Shown: one piece after another, positions 10,770 through 19,063 of the stretch
Position numbering within the stretch: position 1 is the first letter of the stretch
Layout: the number at the start of each line of letters is the position of its first letter
Source of the DNA: Anthracocystis setariae
Taxonomy: Eukaryota > Basidiomycota > Ustilaginomycetes > Ustilaginales > Ustilaginaceae
DNA: 64,000 bases
Direction: 5' to 3'
Assembly: GCA_928724745.1 (NCBI GenBank)
Contig: CAKMXJ010000042.1
Span: forward strand, 62,001-126,000
Made by a program: the position numbers and the translations under genes
The notes under the pieces: generated by a model
What the model was told of the DNA's origin: nothing
Database searches by the model: none
The model's input: only the letters and a program-made list of their open reading frames with translations

Positions 10770-10799
10770 ATCATTATCGTTACCGGATTCCTAGTCGAC

Positions 10800-11966
10800 A
10801 TGACCGTTGAGCAAACCTGCTCTGCCTGTGCTCGCTCTTTCCCTCGAAACCACTACGTTGGCGTAGGCGGCCGCCGTTGTACCCGCTGCGCAGCCTGCCG
10901 AAAAACCGTCCCGGTGCCCCTGCTCTCGATCGCAACCCCCGCTCCAGCAGCTCTAGCTCCTAGAGAGTCACCGACATCTGAAGCCCTACCCGCTCTCACC
11001 ACAGCCCCACCGCCGTCCACTCCTACCGCGCCTGCCTCGTCCACCCAGCTCCTCGACGACACCATCGCTCTCCCTCCCCAAAACACTGTCGACGCCACGG
11101 CTCACTCACGCCTTGACGAGCAAGCCGACACCCTTTCCCAGCTTGCGGAGTCGGTGGCGGAGATCCGTCAACTAGTCCTGGCCTTACGTCAAGACCAGGT
11201 CCAGCCCACGGTCTCCTCCCTGGTCCCCACCGCCCCCGCCTCGATTCCTTCCCCTGGTGAGTCGCAACTCCGCCGTCTCTTTCCCTGGATCTCCCGCGAA
11301 CTTGCCCAACAGGTTTACGACGATCGACTCCCGCCGCACGAGCTTGGTAAGCTTCGCAACCCTGCCCACAACACCGCCAACAGCGAGCCCGAACGCGAGC
11401 TTGGGGTCATCGTCAACGGCGTGCGCGTTGGAGTACCAGAACCCTCCTCCTCCGACGCTTCCTCCCGCTCCTTCCTGCGCTTGGTCCCAGACGTGCGAAG
11501 TTTTGCGCAAGCCTGGGCGGTCTACGCTGCTCTCCGCTGCACCAGCGAGAACAACCCTCACCTCGCTGCGAGCCTCAACGCCTTCCTCGTGCATATCATC
11601 GACCTGGACACCCAGTACTACTGGTCCACCGTGGCAGAGTACGTCCTCACCGTCTGCCAGCGTCGTTTTGGGCACGCATCAGCTGGTGACTGGGTCGAAC
11701 AAGACATCGCCGCGTGGCAGAAGGACATCGGCGGCGTGCCACGTCGGCCAACCACCAATCAAAAGGCCTCATCCTCCAAAAATCCCGCCCAGCCCTCCGG
11801 CCAGAAACGCCAACGGGACGACACCTCCGGCCAGGTCTGCTTCAGGTTCAACTCCGGCGGCTGCTCCGACCCCAAGTGCACCCGCCCGCACGTGTGCATC
11901 CGCTGCAAGAGCGATCACACTGTTCAATCGTGTCCTGAACCACCTGCCATTAAGAAGTCGTCCTAG
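10800..11966 (+). CDS. Ngaro ORF1, Gag-like zinc-finger protein
   Basis: The first ATG inside the element is at 10800 and gives 388 residues. An N-terminal Cys cluster (CSACARSF...CTRCAAC) looks like a small zinc-binding module. A Pro/Ser/Ala-rich linker and a central Gag-like region follow. The C terminus carries a Cys3His-type cluster (C-x7-C-x4-C-x3-H) directly followed by a CCHC zinc knuckle (CIRCKSDHTVQSC, C-x2-C-x3-H-x4-C), as expected for a nucleic-acid-binding Gag. The frame extends upstream to 10587, outside the element, but that part is host DNA. The TAG stop is only 5 nt before the ATG of ORF2. Confidence 0.85.
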   Translation: MTVEQTCSACARSFPRNHYVGVGGRRCTRCAACRKTVPVPLLSIATPAPAALAPRESPTSEALPALTTAPPPSTPTAPASSTQLLDDTIALPPQNTVDATAHSRLDEQADTLSQLAESVAEIRQLVLALRQDQVQPTVSSLVPTAPASIPSPGESQLRRLFPWISRELAQQVYDDRLPPHELGKLRNPAHNTANSEPERELGVIVNGVRVGVPEPSSSDASSRSFLRLVPDVRSFAQAWAVYAALRCTSENNPHLAASLNAFLVHIIDLDTQYYWSTVAEYVLTVCQRRFGHASAGDWVEQDIAAWQKDIGGVPRRPTTNQKASSSKNPAQPSGQKRQRDDTSGQVCFRFNSGGCSDPKCTRPHVCIRCKSDHTVQSCPEPPAIKKSS

Positions 11967-11971
11967 ACGTC

Positions 11972-14908
11972 ATGGTGAGTTCTAACCTTCGGTCCTCCCA
12001 CCCACTCGACCATGTGGGTTCGTCTCCGCGGCAGACTCAAGCCCGGTCATCGTCACCATCGTCTCTGCAGCAGACTCAGGCTCAGCTCGGCCTCGTTGGC
12101 CCTCCTCTCCCCCCGTCTCTGCAGCAGACTCAGGCTCAGCACCGTCCCTCTGGCTCCCCAACCTCTTCGTCTCCGCGGCAGACTCAGGCCCGGCTCCTCA
12201 CCTCGGTCCCGGCAGCTCTCGACGTTCCTTCCGCTGACCGGTGCCTCTCACTCCTTCTGGCTCTTCGCCAGCATCTCCCCCCCCCTCGTCCTAACACCAC
12301 GCTGGCGCTCGACGTCTTCGACCCAGCATCAGTCCCAGCTCGCATGGGCTCCATGCAGGCGCAGTTGCCTGCATGGCGTCGCCTACTCTTGGACTACCCC
12401 GACGAACGCTTCCGCCACCAGATGGCTGGCATGATCCAGCATGGCTGTCTGCTCGGCTACAATGGGCCCCTACGCAACAGCAACCGTTTGGCGTCCAACT
12501 TGCCCATCAACGACACAGGGCACGCTCACTTGCGGCGTGAGATATCTGCGCGCCTGAAGGAGGGGCGCCTCACCGTCGTAAGCCCTACTCAGCCTCTCGT
12601 CGAATCCCCAATTGGTGTTGTGCCGAAGCCTCGCTCCTCTAAGCTTCGCACAATTCACCACCTTTCTCACCCGCGCCATCCGTCCGGGGCCACCCTGCCT
12701 TCCGTCAACAGCGGCATCGACCCTGCGACAGTGCGCATCCAGTACGAATCCATCAGCAGGCTGGTGGACTTCGTGCGCACGAATCCCGGCTGCCGCCTCT
12801 GGAAAGGAGACCTCGAGGACGCCTTCCGACACGTAGTCACGGCCGAATCCGACGCTTTCCTGCTTGGTTTTCAATACGATGGCACCCGGTACCGCGAGAA
12901 TGCCCTCACCTTCGGAGGTAGCAGCTCGCCTTTTCTTTTCAATCTGGTTGCCGAGTTCCTGCATTGGGTGGTGGCTTCCTGTCTGCCACCAAGCTGGCCT
13001 ATCAACCACTACCTCGATGACACGTTCGGAGCAGTCCCCGCGGAAGTTTCGCATCAGGCCTTGCTACCTGTCCGTGTCCTTGCTCTCGCTGCTGCCGCAC
13101 TCGGCCTCCGCCTCTCGGCCAAGAAGACCTTCGCCAACCTCACGCGACTGGAGGTCCTGGGTATCGAAATCGACTCGATCGCGCAGACGGTAGGCATCAC
13201 GCCTGAGCGTCGAGCGCACATCCTCGCTCAATGCCGCTCGCTACTCACGCGGGGTTCAGCCGACCTGCTGGACATGCAGCGCATCGCGGGCCTCCTGCAA
13301 TTCGTGGCCCAGGTTTTTCCCTGCGGCAAGGCTTTCCTCCGGCGCTTATACAACTGCACCCGCCGCCGTGGTCCGCCTGGCCGTCGCCGCATCCCTCGCC
13401 CGGCCTTAGCTGAGCTAGCTTGGTGGACTACCGTGCTAGACACTTGGCAGGGCACCCGCATCCTTGCCCCGTCCCCCCTTCGCGTCGCTCACGTCTGGAC
13501 CGACGCCTGTCTCAGGGGGTACGGCGCTCACCTTGGTCTCGCCGCAAGCCCGGTTGCCGCCTTCTCGAAAGAGGTGCCTCGCCGCCACCGGGGGAAGAAC
13601 ATACGCTTCTTGGAGGCCCTGGCGGTCCTGGAGGCCCTCCGCCGTTTCCTGCCCCTCTGGACCTCCCCCACCACGGTGGTGGTCCACGTGGACAACGAGA
13701 ACGTGGAGTTTGGACTCCGGTCGGGCAGCTCTCGGGACCCTTTGACGCAGCGTCTCATCCGGGAGATCTTTGGGCTCTGTTTCGTTCACAACATCACGCT
13801 CCACCCAGTCAGAGTCTCATCCACTGACAACGTTCTCGCTGATCTCCTCTCTCGACGTCAGTTTGCCCGCGTTCGCCATTCTTTCCCTTCCGCGCACAGG
13901 CTGTTGTTCTCCCAGCAGGAACACGCCGAACAGCCGGACGCCCTCCCCACTCCTTCGCACCCAGCTTGGGCGTCTCTGCGGCGGCGGCCGCGCTGCTCTG
14001 GAACGGCCTGGCGGCCAGCACTCGAGACCGCGCTGGCAGTTCCGTCTCAGCCTACCGCACCTTCTGCCACTTCCACTTTGGCTCCACCGTCCCCTGCCTC
14101 CCAGCTTCAGGTCTCCAGCTGCTCGAATGGCTCGGCAGCCTCTCCGCCGCCGGCCGCTCTTACCACTCCGCCAAACACGAGCTTGGCAGCCTCCGCTCTC
14201 ACCACGTTGACCTCGGCCTTCCCCTCGACGGTTTTAGTTGCGGACGCCTCGAACGAGCTCTCCGGGGCTACAAGAAGATCCACGGGGCGCGGCGCACCGG
14301 AGCCAAGCTCCCCATCACCCTCCCTCTACTTCGACGCGTTGTCCTCGCCGTCGACACCTTCGCCGACCTCTCCGCCTGGGACCGCGCGGTCTTCTGTGCC
14401 GCTTTCACCCTCTCCTTTGCCTGCTTCCTGCGGTCGGGGGAGGTTGTCTGGGATCACTCCACCGAGCAAGGCCTTGTCCTACGGGTCTCCAGTGTCGAAA
14501 TGGCGGCGGACCACGCCATCGTCACCCTACCAGCGTCGAAGACCGATCCCTTCCGACTGGGAGTCAAAGTCGTCGCCCCTCTCGTGGGTGGACCGGAATG
14601 TCCTGTTGCCCGGCTGCGCCTCCTCACCTCCAACCGCCCTCCCTCCGCCCCTCTCTTTGGCCTTGGCCCATCCGGCCGCGATCCCCTCACCCGCACCGTC
14701 TTCGTGGCCACCCTCAGGCGCGCCATCGGGCAGGCAGGACTGGCACCGGCGGCCTATGCCGGCCACTCCTTTCGGCGCGGCGCAGCCACCTGGGCAGCCC
14801 GCCTCGGGACCAGCCCTGACGTCATCCAGTGTCTTGGCCGCTGGAACTCCGATTGTTTCAGGCGGTACATCGACCGCTCGGCCGGCGAGCGCCGCGACCT
14901 CTCTGTAG
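11972..14908 (+). CDS. Ngaro ORF2, reverse transcriptase and RNase H
   Basis: The frame is 978 codons. The N terminus is Ser/Pro-rich and repeats a QTQA motif four times. The RT domain (about residues 160-420) has LWKGDLEDAFRHV, then the catalytic box as HYLDD near residue 347. RNase H follows (about 500-640), with Asp in VWTDACLRG, Glu in FLEALAVLEAL, Asp in VHVDNENVEF and the last Asp in DNVLADLLSRR. This RT-RH type without protease or DDE integrase fits the DIRS/Ngaro group. Beyond about residue 660 the frame remains open for some 300 codons, but that stretch is low-complexity Pro/Ser sequence overlying the recombinase in another frame, and is probably not functional protein. The real C terminus may be elsewhere. 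Confidence 0.88.
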   Translation: MVSSNLRSSHPLDHVGSSPRQTQARSSSPSSLQQTQAQLGLVGPPLPPSLQQTQAQHRPSGSPTSSSPRQTQARLLTSVPAALDVPSADRCLSLLLALRQHLPPPRPNTTLALDVFDPASVPARMGSMQAQLPAWRRLLLDYPDERFRHQMAGMIQHGCLLGYNGPLRNSNRLASNLPINDTGHAHLRREISARLKEGRLTVVSPTQPLVESPIGVVPKPRSSKLRTIHHLSHPRHPSGATLPSVNSGIDPATVRIQYESISRLVDFVRTNPGCRLWKGDLEDAFRHVVTAESDAFLLGFQYDGTRYRENALTFGGSSSPFLFNLVAEFLHWVVASCLPPSWPINHYLDDTFGAVPAEVSHQALLPVRVLALAAAALGLRLSAKKTFANLTRLEVLGIEIDSIAQTVGITPERRAHILAQCRSLLTRGSADLLDMQRIAGLLQFVAQVFPCGKAFLRRLYNCTRRRGPPGRRRIPRPALAELAWWTTVLDTWQGTRILAPSPLRVAHVWTDACLRGYGAHLGLAASPVAAFSKEVPRRHRGKNIRFLEALAVLEALRRFLPLWTSPTTVVVHVDNENVEFGLRSGSSRDPLTQRLIREIFGLCFVHNITLHPVRVSSTDNVLADLLSRRQFARVRHSFPSAHRLLFSQQEHAEQPDALPTPSHPAWASLRRRPRCSGTAWRPALETALAVPSQPTAPSATSTLAPPSPASQLQVSSCSNGSAASPPPAALTTPPNTSLAASALTTLTSAFPSTVLVADASNELSGATRRSTGRGAPEPSSPSPSLYFDALSSPSTPSPTSPPGTARSSVPLSPSPLPASCGRGRLSGITPPSKALSYGSPVSKWRRTTPSSPYQRRRPIPSDWESKSSPLSWVDRNVLLPGCASSPPTALPPPLSLALAHPAAIPSPAPSSWPPSGAPSGRQDWHRRPMPATPFGAAQPPGQPASGPALTSSSVLAAGTPIVSGGTSTARPASAATSL

Positions 14909-14982
14909 CCGCTCTCTTCGCCGCCCGCGACGGGCCGCTCGTGCCGGACAGCTCCTCCTGGCGCGATGTCGGCGCGCCCTAG
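13843..14982 (+). CDS. Ngaro ORF3, tyrosine recombinase (frame overlaps ORF2)
   Basis: Read in the -1 frame relative to ORF2, open from 13843 to the TAG at 14980. There is no in-frame ATG near the front; the first alternative start codon is a TTG at 13966, so entry by frameshifting, internal initiation or splicing is likely. The catalytic set of a tyrosine recombinase is visible: Arg in CFLRSGEVV, His-x-x-Arg in GHSFRRGAATWA, Trp in place of the second His in CLGRWNSD, and the nucleophile Tyr in FRRYID. In this class the enzyme inserts the circular DNA copy by strand exchange. The N-terminal core-binding region (SAYRTFCHFHF, LEWLGSLS) is also recognisable. Confidence 0.87.
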   Translation, partial: SPLSTSVCPRSPFFPFRAQAVVLPAGTRRTAGRPPHSFAPSLGVSAAAAALLWNGLAASTRDRAGSSVSAYRTFCHFHFGSTVPCLPASGLQLLEWLGSLSAAGRSYHSAKHELGSLRSHHVDLGLPLDGFSCGRLERALRGYKKIHGARRTGAKLPITLPLLRRVVLAVDTFADLSAWDRAVFCAAFTLSFACFLRSGEVVWDHSTEQGLVLRVSSVEMAADHAIVTLPASKTDPFRLGVKVVAPLVGGPECPVARLRLLTSNRPPSAPLFGLGPSGRDPLTRTVFVATLRRAIGQAGLAPAAYAGHSFRRGAATWAARLGTSPDVIQCLGRWNSDCFRRYIDRSAGERRDLSVAALFAARDGPLVPDSSSWRDVGAP

Positions 14983-15049
14983 AGTCTCGCCCTGGGACCC
15001 AGCCCCGTCGAGACCGCTACCTGCTGTGCAGGCGCCTCGACGCTCGATT

Positions 15050-15156
15050 GGCGGGCTGGGAGCCTTTGAGCCAGCAGACTTCGTCGCTGACCCGCAATTC
15101 ACTTATGCTATTCACTGTTTATCCCCTTTCTCGGCCGCGTAAGTAGGAGCTGGGAT
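15050..15156 (+). repeat. Split direct repeat B1 of the Ngaro element
   Basis: Identical over 107 bp to B2 at 15363-15469. Its right end touches A2. Confidence 0.95.
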
Positions 15157-15291
15157 GCATCACGTGATAGGCGTGTTCATCTGAGCTCAGCTGCGCGCCG
15201 TTATTCTTCTTGTCTCTCACTCTCACTCCTTCGGTCTCACCACCATCTTCTTTTGGCGAGCGTCGTGAGTAGCACGCACTCGCCTATTTTT
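15157..15291 (+). repeat. Split direct repeat A2 of the Ngaro element
   Basis: Identical to A1. Together with B1 it recreates the junction expected in a circular replication intermediate. Confidence 0.95.
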
Positions 15292-15362
15292 CACCCACCC
15301 GATCCCTCCCTTGCGTTTCCGCCTGTATGTACCGCTCTTCTCTGCGCTCGACCGGCCCCTAC

Positions 15363-15469
15363 GGCGGGCTGGGAGCCTTTGAGCCAGCAGACTTCGTCGC
15401 TGACCCGCAATTCACTTATGCTATTCACTGTTTATCCCCTTTCTCGGCCGCGTAAGTAGGAGCTGGGAT
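15363..15469 (+). repeat. Split direct repeat B2 of the Ngaro element, right end
   Basis: Identical to B1. The element ends in GGGAT at 15469, where the copies diverge (G after B1, T after B2). A unique 71-bp spacer separates A2 from B2. Confidence 0.93.
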
Positions 15470-15481
15470 TACGCCATTTTA

Positions 15482-16026
15482 TACCTTTTTTCGCTTCACA
15501 TCGTGGTTAACGGCAATGTCATCGTGATTGCTCCTAATGTCTTTGTGATACATGTTCAAGATCTTAGCTGATGTGATCGTGAGTCTTGATTGGCTGTCTT
15601 TGGGAGTCAAACAATGTATCAAGATCTGCCAAATGTATAGGGATCATGCTGTGTGAACCAAATCGCATTCTCAGTTGTGAACCAGACTACATGACCAAGG
15701 ATACCATGTCAACAATCTTCCCTCGGATCAAATCAGGAACTGAGCTCTGCTTCTTGGTCTGGACTGTATGGTGTTGTTGGCGATGCGATGCAATGGTGTC
15801 AAGACAGAACTCAGCCCCTCGGCAAGAACAAGGAGAAGCTCAGCACTTTGGACAAGCAAGGATCACGCACGTTGCTGACTAATCACAATCAACACAGACC
15901 TCTCCCGAAGACAGCCAATTGAGACTCACGATCACATCAGCTAGGATCTCTTAACATTGTCACGAAGACATTAGGAGCAATCACGATGACTTTGCCATTA
16001 ACCACGGTTTGAAGCGAAAAAAGGTA
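15482..16026. mobile_element. Non-autonomous inverted-repeat element (MITE-like, 545 bp)
   Basis: The left 125 bp (15482-15606) match the reverse complement of the right 125 bp (15902-16026) at roughly 88 percent by eye. Both ends read TACCTTTTTTCGCTTCA. TA dinucleotides flank both sides (15480-15481 and 16027-16028), which suggests a TA target duplication as made by Tc1/mariner-type transposases. The 295-bp interior has a 98-codon frame with no known domain and no transposase. The inverted repeats differ from those of the Tc1 element at 2.5 kb, so that element is not its obvious source. Confidence 0.82.
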
Positions 16027-16207
16027 TAAGTGACCGTTAGAGATCAGAGATACCAATCGGGAAAAACTCGATCGTCGATCGGCACGAGTCGCCCTCTCTC
16101 TCTTCAGGGGTGGTAGAATACTTGGTATATGGTGACTATGTAATAGATCGGTACAGTATGAATACAATACAGTATGTGTTGTTCTTGAGTCAAGCCTTGC
16201 AATGGCT

Positions 16208-18394
16208 CTACTTCTCGCCTGCCAACTTGTCTTCAAAAGACTTACGCCAATCAGCCAGATCCATCTTCAACTGCCTCATTTGCAATGGTTTGGTGAACCA
16301 AGCATCCATGCCACATTTCGCCCCCCTTTCCTGATGGTACCTGTCGCTCAAAGCAGTCACAGCTACGATCTTGAACATCCTCTTCCTTGCTTCATCCTCC
16401 CCGAGCTCGTCGCTGACATGTCTGCGCATCAGCTCGCACGCCTCAAACCCCATCATGCGCGGCATGTTGATATCCAGCAACGTCACCGCAGGCAGATGCC
16501 TTTTAAACTGAGCTACGGCTTCCACTCCATCCACCGCTTCGTGAAACGGAATATTTGCTTGCCGCAACATGGTGATCAAGATGCGCATGTTGAGCGGATT
16601 GTCCTCACAGCAAAGTACCGAGAACTTGGGTTTGGGCAGCATCTTGGCCGCCGTCGGTGAAGTTGGGTCGTTATCAGCCGCAGCCAGGGATGGAGAGATG
16701 GCAGCAGGCGGCGTAGGCGGCGGTTGAATACTCGGCTTCCGATGAGGTGCGCGCAGAACCTCGTCCATGGCATCCGGACTCACCACAAGGTCGGCCAGCT
16801 TTTCACCGGACGGCAGACTCGATCCCGCATCACGATTCTGTTTCTCCTGCTCACCCACGAGCGACATCCTTCGCGGCGTAAGGTCTTTGTTTTCCTCCAC
16901 CTTCTCCGATTCGGACGAAGGTTCACCCAATTGAGCACGTGCTGTAGCCGGAACATCAGATCCTTCGGGAAGGATTTCATCCGGTTTATCTGGGTTGGAA
17001 GGGGCGGTATAGCCTAAATGGCCATGAACCCGCCTCTTTGTCTCGGTTGCTGTCCTAGTGTCCTCTTCACCCTGCTGCTGTGCTAGCCTGAGCAGGTTGG
17101 CGAAGCATCGCGGGCCGAACGGTTTCCTGGTGACAAACGTTGGCCTCCTGCTCCCATTCTTGAATGCAGCGTATTCGATACCTGCATCTTCATGCGCCTG
17201 CAGCACGCCGATCTTGACCGCGGGCTTAGCCTGCGCCAGAATCTCTTGGATGCCGCCTTGCACTTGAAAGCATACTTCTTCCGGAAGAAGCAGAAAGTCG
17301 GCGTCCTGAATGTGGCTGGTGCAGTAGAGGTTGCCGAAAGTTGCCAGTTGAGCAGAGATGACTTGTGCAAGACGCTGCAGTCCCGGTCCTTCGAAACCGT
17401 ACAGGTAGATGAGCTGGTCGGATTGCGAGGGCGGCGCCGGGGTGATGGTTCGTTCCGGTAAGCTCTGGACGGGAATTTTGACCGTGACGATGGTCCCTCG
17501 ACCTTTGTCACTGGAGACATGCATAGCGCCTCCCATCCGGCGTACGATGGCTGAACAGAGAGACACGGAAAGACCCGCACCAGCTTTGAAATTGTCGGCT
17601 TTGACAAAAGGCTCAAAGAGACGATGGGAGAGAAAGTGTTCTGTCATGCCTTCGCCCGAGTCTTCAACGACAAGGTCGACAAAGTGCCGGCTGGCGGAAA
17701 GACCTGGTATGGTAGATGGTTGCAAGGAAAGATCTTGTTCATCGGCGGGAGAGGTAACGACCGAGGGGGAGAGCGAGACTTCGACGTATCCTTCGGTGGT
17801 GAAGCGAAGTGCGTTGGATATCAACTTGTGTGCGAGCTTCTTGATCAACTTTGTCGAGACCACCGTCTTCCATCCTCTTAGACTGGTATCTGTTTGGAGA
17901 ATCAGCTCTGGTGGTGGAGGCAGGCGTGCATCTTCACCATCCTCTGCTCTGATCTGCCTGACTTGTGCGTTCCATGCTTCGGCGGCAACCGTGTCCAACA
18001 ACTCGCCCAGATCGACCGCCTGCTCAGGGAATACGTCCTGCTGATGTTGATCATCCGTGGCATGAACCGTTTCGGCTGCGAAATCTCGAAAGTCATCCAA
18101 GACGTTCTGCAGCCTCTCGCTCAATCCGGCCAAGGAGTCCATCTTGATCAAAAGAGATCTTCTTGCAGCTTGATCCTGGATGGACGTTGCCCTGAGCTCG
18201 GACCTGAGGTCGTCGATGAGGCCGAGCAGACCGTGCACAGGAGTACGGAGCTCATGTTGGACTTGCTGTATGAGCTGAATATGCGCTTGGTCGATGGCGG
18301 CGCTCATTGTTTGTTGCGCAGATTGGTGTGCAAGTTGGCCGTGGGAGCGAGATGGGGAGGGCGGAGTGGCAACGTTGCGTGATGTGGAAGCCAT
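16208..18394 (-). CDS. Soluble hybrid histidine kinase with receiver domain
   Basis: The first ATG (18394) gives 728 residues. There is no transmembrane segment and hardly any N-terminal sensor: the phospho-acceptor His is at residue 47 (QHELRTPVHGLLG). The HATPase domain follows, with the N box around NALRFTTEGYVEV, the G1 box VVEDSGEGM, FEPF, and a weakened G2 box (GAGLSVSLCSAIVRRMGG). A region resembling a degenerate receiver lies between the kinase and a disordered linker. The true receiver ends the protein: acidic pocket CCEDN, phospho-acceptor Asp641 in LLDINMP, conserved Lys702 in FTKP. Such proteins pass phosphate through an HPt protein to Skn7/Ssk1-type regulators. The input is unknown. 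It diverges from the F-box gene across 669 bp. Confidence 0.9.
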   Translation of the reverse strand: MASTSRNVATPPSPSRSHGQLAHQSAQQTMSAAIDQAHIQLIQQVQHELRTPVHGLLGLIDDLRSELRATSIQDQAARRSLLIKMDSLAGLSERLQNVLDDFRDFAAETVHATDDQHQQDVFPEQAVDLGELLDTVAAEAWNAQVRQIRAEDGEDARLPPPPELILQTDTSLRGWKTVVSTKLIKKLAHKLISNALRFTTEGYVEVSLSPSVVTSPADEQDLSLQPSTIPGLSASRHFVDLVVEDSGEGMTEHFLSHRLFEPFVKADNFKAGAGLSVSLCSAIVRRMGGAMHVSSDKGRGTIVTVKIPVQSLPERTITPAPPSQSDQLIYLYGFEGPGLQRLAQVISAQLATFGNLYCTSHIQDADFLLLPEEVCFQVQGGIQEILAQAKPAVKIGVLQAHEDAGIEYAAFKNGSRRPTFVTRKPFGPRCFANLLRLAQQQGEEDTRTATETKRRVHGHLGYTAPSNPDKPDEILPEGSDVPATARAQLGEPSSESEKVEENKDLTPRRMSLVGEQEKQNRDAGSSLPSGEKLADLVVSPDAMDEVLRAPHRKPSIQPPPTPPAAISPSLAAADNDPTSPTAAKMLPKPKFSVLCCEDNPLNMRILITMLRQANIPFHEAVDGVEAVAQFKRHLPAVTLLDINMPRMMGFEACELMRRHVSDELGEDEARKRMFKIVAVTALSDRYHQERGAKCGMDAWFTKPLQMRQLKMDLADWRKSFEDKLAGEK

Positions 18395-19063
18395 GCTGCG
18401 TTTCGCAAAGGACAAGTGCGGATCAGTATGCAAGCGGTGCCATGCTGAAGAGGAGGCAGGTAGAATATTAGAATATTAGGATGGGGAGAAACACGTAGCA
18501 AGCCAAGGACGCAAAAAGATAAGGTGTGGCCTTGCTGGTCGCTTGGATCAAGTCGAGCATGTGATGGACCCATCCATCATCCTCCAGGTTTGGCGGCACA
18601 GTAGTTTCAGCAGCGATCATTGACGTTGGTAGATCGCCGAAGATTTAATCCTGAAATCTTTTGCACATCTTGACAAGTGTGCTTGCTACTACTGTATTAT
18701 TATATTTGCTTTTCCTTTCCCTTGTCCTTGTAGTCGATCCGAAGAACAGCTCATGTGTGCAGCAACAAGCATCAACTTGCCTCGGCCATTGTTGATTGAC
18801 TATAGCATGGATGGGTACGCAGTGCAGACAAGATGCAAGATGATGGCCTACCAGTGTGGGAAAATGTTACAGCGTCATATTCCACAGTGTTATTGCTCAG
18901 CTCAGCTCAGCGGCTTTTTTTCGGCGACTTTGTGTGATGTGGAGGCCAAAGTGAGTGAGTGACAGACAGGGTCCGTTGACACCGAAACACCACATTCTCC
19001 CGCATTCCTTCTTCCTTCTTCCTTCGACATCGCCTCGCACCCACTTCCGCACACCATACCATC
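18395..19063. promoter_or_regulatory. Shared divergent promoter region (histidine kinase / F-box gene)
   Basis: These 669 bp contain the 5' regions of both divergent genes. A pyrimidine-rich CTTCCTTCTTCCTTC stretch near 19008-19024 lies just upstream of the F-box gene start, and a TATTATTATATTTGC run is near 18694. The assignment as promoter is by position. Confidence 0.5.

Larger units (their letters stand above)
10635..15469 (+). mobile_element. Ngaro-type tyrosine-recombinase retrotransposon with split direct repeats
   Basis: The layout is A1 (10635-10769), ORFs, B1 (15050-15156), A2 (15157-15291), B2 (15363-15469). A1 and A2 are identical over 135 bp and B1 and B2 over 107 bp. B1 and A2 abut exactly. 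This A1-ORFs-B1-A2-B2 order of split direct repeats is the defining structure of Ngaro/PAT-like elements in the DIRS order, which replicate through a circular DNA and integrate by a tyrosine recombinase rather than a DDE integrase. Gag-like, RT-RNase H and recombinase reading frames are all uninterrupted. No target duplication is expected or seen. The element is 4835 bp. Perfect repeats and open frames argue for a recent insertion. Confidence 0.93.

Noticed and set aside
10587..10799. In-frame upstream extension of the Ngaro Gag-like ORF
   Set aside because: It begins in host DNA outside the A1 repeat; the first ATG within the element and outside the repeat is at 10800.
13966..13968. TTG at 13966 as a genuine start codon for the recombinase
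   Set aside because: The frame is open upstream to 13843 and eukaryotic TTG initiation is inefficient; frameshifting or splicing is as likely, so the start is left undefined.
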